Origin: Anaerolineaceae bacterium UBA5224
GTDB taxonomy: Bacteria; Chloroflexota; Anaerolineae; Anaerolineales; Anaerolineaceae
Length of the DNA stretch: 23,875 bases
Direction: 5' to 3'
Assembly: GCA_002409365.1 (NCBI GenBank)
Contig: DHUW01000071.1
Span: 7,602-31,476, forward strand
Shown here: positions 14,441 to 20,797 of the stretch, piece after piece
Layout: the number at the start of each line of letters is the position of its first letter
How positions within the stretch are numbered: position 1 is the first letter of the stretch
Notes under the pieces: generated by a model
The model's database searches: none
What the model saw: the letters and a program-made list of their open reading frames with translations, nothing else
What the model was told of the DNA's origin: nothing
Made by a program: the position numbers and the translations under genes

Positions 14441-17050
14441 TTAATTCGAGACTGATAAATTCAACAGCGTGTTCCCAATCTGAAGGGCGAGTTCTGGGGC
14501 TTCTTCTTCGATTGCGATGGCGATTGCCAAAGGCGCGGCAGACCATTCGGGTGTTGTGCCTCCGATATACCAGGTCAGCGGTTCTTCCTGGTTGATCAGG
14601 GCATGACCGATCTGATACCAGATGGTTTGTGTATCGGAGCGCAAATTATCCTGGATTTCTTCAGAAAGATTTTCGGAAAGGACCACTTGGGCTGCCTGGC
14701 TTGGTCCAAACGCCTGCCAGGTTCCTTCACGAGAGTAATAAGAGTTTACCAGGGCTGGAGCAGGACGCATACCGTTATTGGTGATCGTGGCAGCAACCAT
14801 TACCATTTGCACCGGGCTGACCTGGACTTCCATGACCGATAAGGGGTTCTGATCCAGCTGTTCAACGCTGAGTGCAGGAGATGGATCAGCAGTTTCGATG
14901 GCGAGGTCTGGTGCTGAAAAAAGTCCAAAGGCTTCAAGATCAGCCTTTAGAATGGCTGGGTCGGTTGAGTTCAAGGTCTCTTCCGCGACACTCTCGCAGC
15001 CATACTGGAAAGCATTGATAGAAGAACCTGCAACTTGCATTGCACGGTAGCAGAATGGGTCGAGCCTGAAGGAATCTTGTGTTGGTCCTAAATCAAAAGC
15101 ATGGTTGCTTTCGACCAGGCTGCCATAAGCAAGTGTGCTTGCCAATGAACCAAGTGGGTAGGAGCCCTGGGTGGCGCGGTTGAGCAGAGGAGCATCTGTG
15201 CGCTGCATAAGGCTGTCCCAGTTTTCAGCAATTGTATTGGCATCGAAACTCGGGTGAGAAGCGATCGCATAAATTTCACCGGTTTGGGCATTGACCAGGA
15301 TGACAGCTCCCTTGTGATCACCCAGCAGTTCGTCTGCCTTGTTTTGTAAAGCCAGATTGATATTGAGTTTGATGTCAAGACCTGCAGGTGGCTGGTTATA
15401 CAAAAGTTCATGCTGCCAGCGTTCTTCAAAAGGCACTCCGACGTAGCCACGCAAGAGCTCATATTGTGAACTTTGCAGCCCGCTTTGACCGTATAGTGGT
15501 TGCGCATAGCCAAGCGTATTTGAAAGCTGAGGTTCGTTAACCCAAAGCGCATATGAACCTGGTTCTCCCTGTACTTCGACTAATTTCTCTCCAGAAAGAG
15601 CATAAATTTCTCCTCTTGGCGAATAGCGGTCATAGACCGCCCAACGCGGGTTCTCAGCCTTCGCAATCAGTTTCTGCTGGTTGGGATACGCCAGATAGCC
15701 GTTCCAAGCTGAAATCAACAAAAAAATGACCACAAAAATGCCGGTGACCCATTGATATGGGCTGCGCGCTTTCTCAGGCAAATCCTGGGGGCTGGTTTCG
15801 GTGCTGATGCGCAACAACAAAAGCACGGCAATGATGTTGGTTACCAATGAAGAGCCACCATAAGATAGAAACGGCAGCGTCACACCGGTTAATGGCAAGA
15901 GACCGAGATTACCTCCAATAATAAACGTGGATTGCAGGGCGAAATAAGCCGAAATACCAAAAGCCAGGTAGCGTCCGAAAGTGGTTTTGCTGGACAGGGC
16001 AATTTTGATGCCGCGAACCACGAGCAGGAGCAGTAAAAACAAGACTGCGCTGGTTCCTAGCAGCCCCAATTCCTCGCCGATGGCAGTGAAAATGAAATCT
16101 GAGACTGCAATTGGCACAAACTGGGGGCTGCCCAAGCCCGGTCCGGTTCCTGTCAGACCACCGCTTGCGATAGCGATTTGAGCCTGGGCGAGTTGCCAGG
16201 CGTTCCCACTGGTATTCAGCCAGGGGTTCACCCAGATGTCGACCCGTGTTCTAACTACATCGAATGCGAAGTAGCCAACCGCTCCGGCAACAAGCGCCAG
16301 AGCAGGGATGACCCACAATAAGCGCCGTCTTTGGGTCGTGACGGTCAACATCAGGATGTATAGGCTGATGAAAAGGCTTGCGGTTCCCAGGTCGCGTTGG
16401 GCAACCAGCAGCAGCCCGGCTGAGCCAACTACTACAAGCGTTGGGAAGATCGAGCCAAGCCAACTGACATTTGGACGGATCTGGTCGGCAAAAAAACCTG
16501 CCAGGTAGATGATAAGTAATAACTTAAGCGGTTCAGAAGGCTGGATATAAACCTCGAAAACCTTCAGCCAGAGCCGCTGCCCAGTTCCGGTCGGATTGAC
16601 ACCGACAACAAAAGTCAGGCCTATCAGGATGATTCCCAAAAACAGCCAGACATATTTGTAGGTTTTAAGGATTTTGATCAGGTCGGTCGTATTGAGAGCA
16701 ATTAGAAAAAGCCCGCAGCCCACCAGAAACCAAACTGATTGTTTCAGTCCCAAATCTGGTGAGAGCCGCCAGATGGTCAGCATGCCCAAACCGGTCAGAC
16801 CGGAAGTGGCTGGGAAAATCCAGGGGTCGCGGTTGGGGAGTCTTCGGCGAATATTCCGCTGGACTCCCAACGTGCCAGCCAGCCAAACCAGAAAAGGAAT
16901 GTAATACTCAGCACTGATGATCAACTTTTCACTATGCAGCCGTGTGCCTGTCGCCAAAGACAGCGCAGCTGCATACAAAAAGAGAGTAATGCAGACCAAC
17001 AGGAGCATCGGAGGATGCGAGGCGGTCTGTTTTCGGGATGTCAAGCTCAC
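14441..17050 (-). CDS. RodA/FtsW (SEDS) glycan polymerase fused to a degenerate PBP transpeptidase domain
   Basis: The 869-residue protein joins two partners that are normally separate. Residues 15-415 form a SEDS polymerase with about ten membrane helices and the signatures GSPQFVPIAVSDFIFTAIG (307-325, Asp318), GEELGLLG (325-332) and GVTLPFLSYGGSSLV (389-403). A further helix (435-455) leads to a periplasm-side class B PBP-like region (456-869) resembling actinobacterial PbpA: YSPRGEIYA, GAVILVNAQTGEIYAIASHPSFD, PLLNRA. The catalytic motifs are altered. YPPGSTFK reads YPLGSLAS (631-638), with Ser635 kept and Lys replaced by Ser638. SCN reads GCE (684-686) and KTG reads QIG (813-815). The transpeptidase is therefore probably inactive, perhaps acting as a structural activator of the polymerase. 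The start is GTG at 17050, 1 nt after the mtnP stop; an in-frame ATG at codon 15 is possible. fhaA and fhaB lie upstream, as in the actinobacterial fha-rodA-pbpA cluster. Confidence 0.88.
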   Translation of the reverse strand: MSLTSRKQTASHPPMLLLVCITLFLYAAALSLATGTRLHSEKLIISAEYYIPFLVWLAGTLGVQRNIRRRLPNRDPWIFPATSGLTGLGMLTIWRLSPDLGLKQSVWFLVGCGLFLIALNTTDLIKILKTYKYVWLFLGIILIGLTFVVGVNPTGTGQRLWLKVFEVYIQPSEPLKLLLIIYLAGFFADQIRPNVSWLGSIFPTLVVVGSAGLLLVAQRDLGTASLFISLYILMLTVTTQRRRLLWVIPALALVAGAVGYFAFDVVRTRVDIWVNPWLNTSGNAWQLAQAQIAIASGGLTGTGPGLGSPQFVPIAVSDFIFTAIGEELGLLGTSAVLFLLLLLVVRGIKIALSSKTTFGRYLAFGISAYFALQSTFIIGGNLGLLPLTGVTLPFLSYGGSSLVTNIIAVLLLLRISTETSPQDLPEKARSPYQWVTGIFVVIFLLISAWNGYLAYPNQQKLIAKAENPRWAVYDRYSPRGEIYALSGEKLVEVQGEPGSYALWVNEPQLSNTLGYAQPLYGQSGLQSSQYELLRGYVGVPFEERWQHELLYNQPPAGLDIKLNINLALQNKADELLGDHKGAVILVNAQTGEIYAIASHPSFDANTIAENWDSLMQRTDAPLLNRATQGSYPLGSLASTLAYGSLVESNHAFDLGPTQDSFRLDPFCYRAMQVAGSSINAFQYGCESVAEETLNSTDPAILKADLEAFGLFSAPDLAIETADPSPALSVEQLDQNPLSVMEVQVSPVQMVMVAATITNNGMRPAPALVNSYYSREGTWQAFGPSQAAQVVLSENLSEEIQDNLRSDTQTIWYQIGHALINQEEPLTWYIGGTTPEWSAAPLAIAIAIEEEAPELALQIGNTLLNLSVSN

Positions 17051-17051
17051 A

Positions 17052-17927
17052 TTACCCCAGGTATTTTCCCACCAATAGCGATAGCTTTTGTTTCATGCCA
17101 GGATCCATAAAATCAGGATTTGTGATGAAAGCATATTTCAAGGCTTCTTCGCAGGCGCAGTCATCGTCGTGGTCTTCTTCGGCAAAAATGATGTCAGCCA
17201 GGGTCACCAGGCTGTGTTGAGCGGTCTGGGTGTTATTTTTAAGGGTGTTAACCACCATATCAACCGTCACAGCTTCTTCAGTCTCATGCCAGCTGTCATA
17301 GTCGGTTACATGAGCCATGGTGGCGTAGTGAATTTCTGCTTCGCGTGCCAAAAAAGCTTCTGGACAGGCTGTCATTCCGACCAGGGAAAAGCCTAATTGG
17401 CGAAACGTGTTGGACTCGCCCCGGGTTGAAAAACGAGGACCTTCAATGGTGACAAGGGTACCGCCCGAATGAACTGTGGCTCCCTCGCTTTGTACTGCCT
17501 TGTAAAGCTGCCGGCTCAAAACCGGGCAGAACGGATCGGCGGAACTGATATGCACCACCATGCCATTCCCAAAGAAACTGCGTTCACGGTCTTTAGTGAA
17601 GTCAAAAATCTGATCAGGGATGATAATATCGCCAGGAGCATAATCCTCGCGCAAGGAGCCAACAGCACTGACGCTGACAATTTTGTCGATTCCCAACTGC
17701 TTGAACGCCCAGATGTTGGCTCGATAATTCACTTCGGTGGGACTATAGATGTGACCAATGCCATGGCGTGCCAGGAATGCAAGCTTTTTGCCGTGAACCG
17801 AACCAACCACAATAGGTGAAGAAGGCTTGCCAAAGGGAGTATCAAGTTCGATTGTCTCATCGGTTTCGAAACCTTCAAATCCATAAAGACCGGAACCTCC
17901 GATGATTCCAAATGCGTATTCTGACAT
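17052..17927 (-). CDS. mtnP: S-methyl-5'-thioadenosine phosphorylase
   Basis: MTAP splits methylthioadenosine with phosphate to adenine and methylthioribose-1-phosphate, recycling the by-product of polyamine synthesis and other SAM reactions. The 291-residue protein has all family motifs: GGSGLY (10-15), ARHGIGHIYSPTEVNYRAN, SAVGSLREDYAPGDIIIP, TIEGPRFSTRGESNTFRQLG, GMTACPEAFLAREAEIHYA and TDYDSWHE. The FSTR(A/G)ES form separates MTAP from PNP. The C-terminal C-x-C-x-x-A-L motif is also usual in the family. GAGG lies about 9 nt before the ATG. It sits between fhaB (20 bp upstream) and the SEDS-PBP gene (1 nt downstream), so it shares their transcript although its role is metabolic. Specificity between methylthioadenosine and methylthioinosine cannot be resolved by eye. 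Confidence 0.93.
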   Translation of the reverse strand: MSEYAFGIIGGSGLYGFEGFETDETIELDTPFGKPSSPIVVGSVHGKKLAFLARHGIGHIYSPTEVNYRANIWAFKQLGIDKIVSVSAVGSLREDYAPGDIIIPDQIFDFTKDRERSFFGNGMVVHISSADPFCPVLSRQLYKAVQSEGATVHSGGTLVTIEGPRFSTRGESNTFRQLGFSLVGMTACPEAFLAREAEIHYATMAHVTDYDSWHETEEAVTVDMVVNTLKNNTQTAQHSLVTLADIIFAEEDHDDDCACEEALKYAFITNPDFMDPGMKQKLSLLVGKYLG

Positions 17928-17947
17928 GCTGTGTACCTCGCTTTCTA

Positions 17948-18379
17948 TTATTGAAGTGGTTTTATGTAGATTTTAAAGACAGCGTCCCCGCAATAAATCG
18001 AGTCATTATCCTTGACAACGATTGGTTCTTCAATTTTCAAGTCATCCAGCCAGGAACCGTTGGTCGATTTAAGGTCTTCATACCACCATTGGTTGAGGTG
18101 ATATGTCAGGCGACCGTGCCGACCGGAGACAGTTTCATCATTCAAAACCAGGTCACAGTCCGGATTACGACCCACTAGAACGTCTGAACTGGTATAAGTC
18201 TGGATCATCTGGTCACCGTTAATGGTCGTTGCCAGGGTCAGTGTTGGGATAGCGATGGTACCGCCACGCAGCCGGCTGCCGGTGATGCTTTTCCACAATA
18301 GCCAGACAGCAGTCCCCAGAAAGGCGTAAAGGCTGACAAACATTAAGATCCGCAAAGCCAGACCGGTGACAGCGTTCAT
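17948..18379 (-). CDS. fhaB: FhaB-like protein: membrane helix plus FHA phosphothreonine-binding domain
   Basis: The 143-residue protein has one N-terminal membrane helix (about 8-30) and a cytoplasmic FHA domain (about 50-143). FHA signature residues are present: VGRNPDCDLVLND (69-81) with Gly-Arg, VSGRHGRL (84-91) with Ser and His, and STNGSWLD (105-112). FHA domains bind phosphothreonine peptides made by Ser/Thr kinases. Length and layout match mycobacterial FhaB (FipA), which has a membrane segment then FHA and sits in a cluster with rodA and pbpA. Its ATG overlaps the fhaA stop by 4 bp (ATGA), so the two are coupled. No Ser/Thr kinase or PP2C phosphatase gene is in the window. The symbol is assigned by architecture and context. 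Confidence 0.82.
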   Translation of the reverse strand: MNAVTGLALRILMFVSLYAFLGTAVWLLWKSITGSRLRGGTIAIPTLTLATTINGDQMIQTYTSSDVLVGRNPDCDLVLNDETVSGRHGRLTYHLNQWWYEDLKSTNGSWLDDLKIEEPIVVKDNDSIYCGDAVFKIYIKPLQ

Positions 18380-19143
18380 TCTTTGCCACCATAAATACTG
18401 CGTGTAGGCTTGGATATTTCCTGGTCAACATGCTGGTTATAGATCATTGTAATATTACCAATATGGATCACATCGCCTGGTTTGAGGGCAAAATTGTTGG
18501 CAGGGAAGTTATTGACGGTTGTACCGGTTTTGGAACCGAGATCAAAGAGGTAGTAGCGGCCGTTATCGGCACGAAGTTGCAGATGGTCGCGCGAGACCAT
18601 GGGGTCATCCAGCACAAGATCATTCGATGAGCGCCGACCGATGTTTACCACGGCTTTTGTCAAGTAGAAAGGCTCCCGATCTGCGATGATCAGGCAGGCA
18701 TCTTTGGGGAGGATATCTTCCAGCGGTTCCCGCGTGAGTTTTTGCAGGGCGGTTTTGGGAGAGACGCGCTCTTCGAGGGAGTAATTGATCTCCACTTTGA
18801 TCTGATTACTGGTGAGTTCAGGCGATTGGACTAGTTGGATCACAGGTGATTTCCGGACCTCATAGCCCTGATCTTTCCATGAATCCTCCAACGCGCCGGA
18901 AACTTCATCGAGCAAAGGAAGTGATTCCTGCCAGGCTTCCCAGCGTTCAGAGGAAACCTTAATGGTGATCAGATCGGGCATACTATCTTCACAGCGTCCG
19001 TCCTGTTTCTTGATTTCTTCCTCGATCAGTTGGATCAAGGTGTAACTGAGAGAGCTGGAGACGCCTGGAAAAAGTAGGCGGTCCAGATTTTCTTCCAGGA
19101 GGTATCGCAACTTGTCTTCAATAGTCTGCAATAATTTTCGCAT
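18376..19143 (-). CDS. fhaA: FhaA-like protein: DUF3662 domain plus FHA domain
   Basis: The 255-residue cytoplasmic protein has an N-terminal FhaA_N/DUF3662-type domain (about 1-125) that begins with a helical segment followed by ALIQLIEEEI-like helices and strand-rich DLITIKVSSERWEAW. Its C-terminal FHA domain (about 150-240) keeps the phosphothreonine site: VNIGRRSSNDLVLDDPMVSR (166-185), with Arg170 and Ser184-Arg185, then His187 and DLGSKTGTTVN (201-211). In mycobacteria FhaA binds the pseudokinase MviN and PbpA to regulate peptidoglycan synthesis. The first gene of this run, it overlaps fhaB by 4 bp. A TATAAT ends 15 nt before its ATG. The N-terminal assignment rests on pattern and context, the FHA assignment on explicit residues. 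Confidence 0.82.
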   Translation of the reverse strand: MRKLLQTIEDKLRYLLEENLDRLLFPGVSSSLSYTLIQLIEEEIKKQDGRCEDSMPDLITIKVSSERWEAWQESLPLLDEVSGALEDSWKDQGYEVRKSPVIQLVQSPELTSNQIKVEINYSLEERVSPKTALQKLTREPLEDILPKDACLIIADREPFYLTKAVVNIGRRSSNDLVLDDPMVSRDHLQLRADNGRYYLFDLGSKTGTTVNNFPANNFALKPGDVIHIGNITMIYNQHVDQEISKPTRSIYGGKE

Positions 19144-19158
19144 GATTGTCCCGCTGGA

Positions 19159-19164
19159 ATTATA
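19159..19164 (-). promoter_or_regulatory. -10 box for the fhaA-fhaB-mtnP-SEDS/PBP run
   Basis: Perfect TATAAT on the minus strand, ending 15 nt before the fhaA ATG. Only a weak GGGA lies between. No -35 is recognisable. A small hairpin (GGGTGA 19194-19199 with TCACCC 19210-19215) lies upstream between this box and the PHP gene's end. It lacks a T tract, so I do not call it a terminator. Confidence 0.5.
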
Positions 19165-19253
19165 CCTGTGAAAGACGAAATCATACTATGCAGGGGTGAC
19201 CTGCCACGATCACCCTACGATCAGGCTGGTATGGAAGCCATTCCCAATAAACC

Positions 19254-20318
19254 TTACACAGCATAAATCGGATTGCTGAAGATCCAGCCGCGGTGGCGGT
19301 TGCGGTAATCAATATAGACTTCCACCCGGTAAACACCAGGCTCTTTGGTCAGGTGGGTCAGCACTTCCCGGTCGTGATGCTCCTTGATCACCACACCATC
19401 CTTCAACAAGCGCACATGAGTGCGGATGGGCAGACGCGCCTGGAAAGTCAGGCCAGCATCCGCCTGGACCCTGTCACCCATCAGGAAGGTGCCATCGTTG
19501 GTATTGCAAGTGAAACGGAAGCCCCTTGTTGGGTGGGGCAGGTCGAAAGCACAAAAAGCATGCCCTTGTCGCAAAGCTTCCAGAATCATATTTCGGTCGG
19601 TGCTGATTTCACCAGTTAACTTGCTGGGGGTCAAAATATGTGTTCTGAGGGACCGAAACTGGAAGACATAAGGATATACCTTGACGTTTATTGGACCATA
19701 ATGATAAGTATGGTCATGTGCATCAACGCCGGCAACAGCCACAACTGGTTTTTTGGAGGTCAACAACAATTGATCCCATAGCTGCAGGGTTTTATCCAAT
19801 GGACCCTGATTCATAAATTGAGGAAAAAGGGCGTGCAGGGCGGCTTTTGGCAGAGTCTGGGAGCGGGTTTTGAATTCGCTCATTTGATTCCACAGTTCGA
19901 TGCCAGTAAACCCCTTGACTGACCAATCGCGCCAACCAAATTCTCCCTCATTGAAGGCCATTAAGGAATCTTCAATTGGATGGGCGATAAATGTGAGGGC
20001 ATTGGCTGAGTTCGCCTGGTCGATCAACTTTTGTGGGTCATTGGCATATCGGGAAAACTCCTGTTTGTGCCCAAAAATCAGGAGGTGGTTGCCGCCGCCT
20101 GGCAAGGTGCGATCATGGACCTCCTCACCAACCAAAAGCAGCAGGCGTTGCTTACCCCGCTGATAATAGCCATCCAAACCCTGGACGAGCACGTTGTGAT
20201 CGGTCACCAATAAAGCATCGACACTTGCATCCAAGCCCGCTTCAGCCAGGTCTTTGTGCAAGCCAGACCCGTCCGAATAGCAGGTATGCATGTGCAGGGC
20301 GACGACAAGTTCTTCCAT
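19254..20318 (-). CDS. PHP-domain metal-dependent phosphoesterase-like protein
   Basis: The 354-residue protein carries the PHP metal-ligand set: HMHTCYSDG (His9, His11, Asp16), TDHN (39-42), GEE (64-66), AHP (His113) and GVDAHDH (Asp199, His201). PHP proteins are metal-dependent phosphoesterases or polymerase-linked nucleases. The C-terminal part (about 255-354) is beta-rich and outside the core, perhaps a carbohydrate- or ligand-binding extension. The substrate is unknown. The start was set at ATG 20318 (MEELVVALHMH). An in-frame TTG at 20363 would add 15 residues upstream of a TATAAT box and is rejected. There is no Shine-Dalgarno; the TATAAT ends 9 nt before the ATG. It diverges from secG. 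Confidence 0.85.
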   Translation of the reverse strand: MEELVVALHMHTCYSDGSGLHKDLAEAGLDASVDALLVTDHNVLVQGLDGYYQRGKQRLLLLVGEEVHDRTLPGGGNHLLIFGHKQEFSRYANDPQKLIDQANSANALTFIAHPIEDSLMAFNEGEFGWRDWSVKGFTGIELWNQMSEFKTRSQTLPKAALHALFPQFMNQGPLDKTLQLWDQLLLTSKKPVVAVAGVDAHDHTYHYGPINVKVYPYVFQFRSLRTHILTPSKLTGEISTDRNMILEALRQGHAFCAFDLPHPTRGFRFTCNTNDGTFLMGDRVQADAGLTFQARLPIRTHVRLLKDGVVIKEHHDREVLTHLTKEPGVYRVEVYIDYRNRHRGWIFSNPIYAV

Positions 20319-20327
20319 AATAGCCAC

Positions 20328-20333
20328 ATTATA
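20328..20333 (-). promoter_or_regulatory. -10 box for the PHP-domain gene
   Basis: Perfect TATAAT on the minus strand, ending 9 nt before the ATG at 20318. There is no Shine-Dalgarno in the intervening GTGGCTATT, so the message would be leaderless or nearly so. Confidence 0.5.
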
Positions 20334-20434
20334 CCGCCGGGTGCATTGACTGAGCGATTCCAAGTTAGGCGAAAATTGATTGTCGTATTTCTTAATAAAT
20401 TCTGATTATTGGATATAATTAACTTTTGCGAAAA

Positions 20435-20462
20435 TAGACGGATTGGTTGGATAAGGTATAAT
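20435..20462 (+). promoter_or_regulatory. Promoter of secG
   Basis: TAGACG (20435-20440, 4 of 6 match to TTGACA), a 16-bp spacer and a perfect TATAAT (20457-20462). The -10 is 32 nt from the secG ATG, leaving a leader that carries the GGAGG Shine-Dalgarno. A further TATAAT at 20414-20419 has no good -35. Confidence 0.55.
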
Positions 20463-20494
20463 CAACTTGTTACAACCTGGAGGATGAGTATTCA

Positions 20495-20713
20495 ATGATC
20501 TTAAATATTGCCATTATTATTATTTCAATCGCATTGATCGCCAGCATCTTGATGCAAAGCAAAGGCATTGGTTTGGGCAGCCTGGCTGGTGGTGACACCG
20601 GCGGTGTTTACACCCAAAGACGAGGCATCGAAAAAGTGATGTTTTACATCACCATCGCTTTAAGCGTTGCTTTCCTGGTCTTGGTTTTGATCAGCGTAGT
20701 TGTATCAGGATAG
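20495..20713 (+). CDS. secG: Preprotein translocase subunit SecG
   Basis: SecG is the small non-essential subunit of the SecYEG export channel. The 72-residue protein has two membrane helices (about 2-18 and 50-71) joined by a loop holding the family motif LMQSKGIGLGSLAGGDTGGVY (residues 19-39). The length fits the short SecG form. A Shine-Dalgarno GGAGG lies about 10 nt upstream and a promoter at 20435-20462. A terminator-like hairpin follows at 20761, so secG is probably mainly monocistronic. Confidence 0.93.
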   Translation: MILNIAIIIISIALIASILMQSKGIGLGSLAGGDTGGVYTQRRGIEKVMFYITIALSVAFLVLVLISVVVSG

Positions 20714-20760
20714 TAATCCTCTACAATTACAAGTTACCCTGGTTAATCATGGAGAAACAA

Positions 20761-20797
20761 GGCGACTCACCCAATCCGTGAGTTGTCTTTATTGTTT
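20761..20797 (+). terminator. Terminator-like hairpin after secG, touching the next gene's start
   Basis: GGCGACTCAC (20761-20770) pairs with GTGAGTTGTC (20778-20787) over ten positions including two G-U, with the loop CCAATCC. The tract TTTATTGTTT follows and runs straight into the ATG at 20798. It has the form of an intrinsic terminator for secG but leaves no space for a ribosome-binding site for the next gene, so it may work as an attenuator. Confidence 0.6.

Noticed and set aside
17052..17150. Cys/His/Asp-rich C-terminal part of MTAP as an unusual metal site
   Set aside because: A C-x-C-x-x-A-L segment near the C-terminus is common in bacterial MTAPs.
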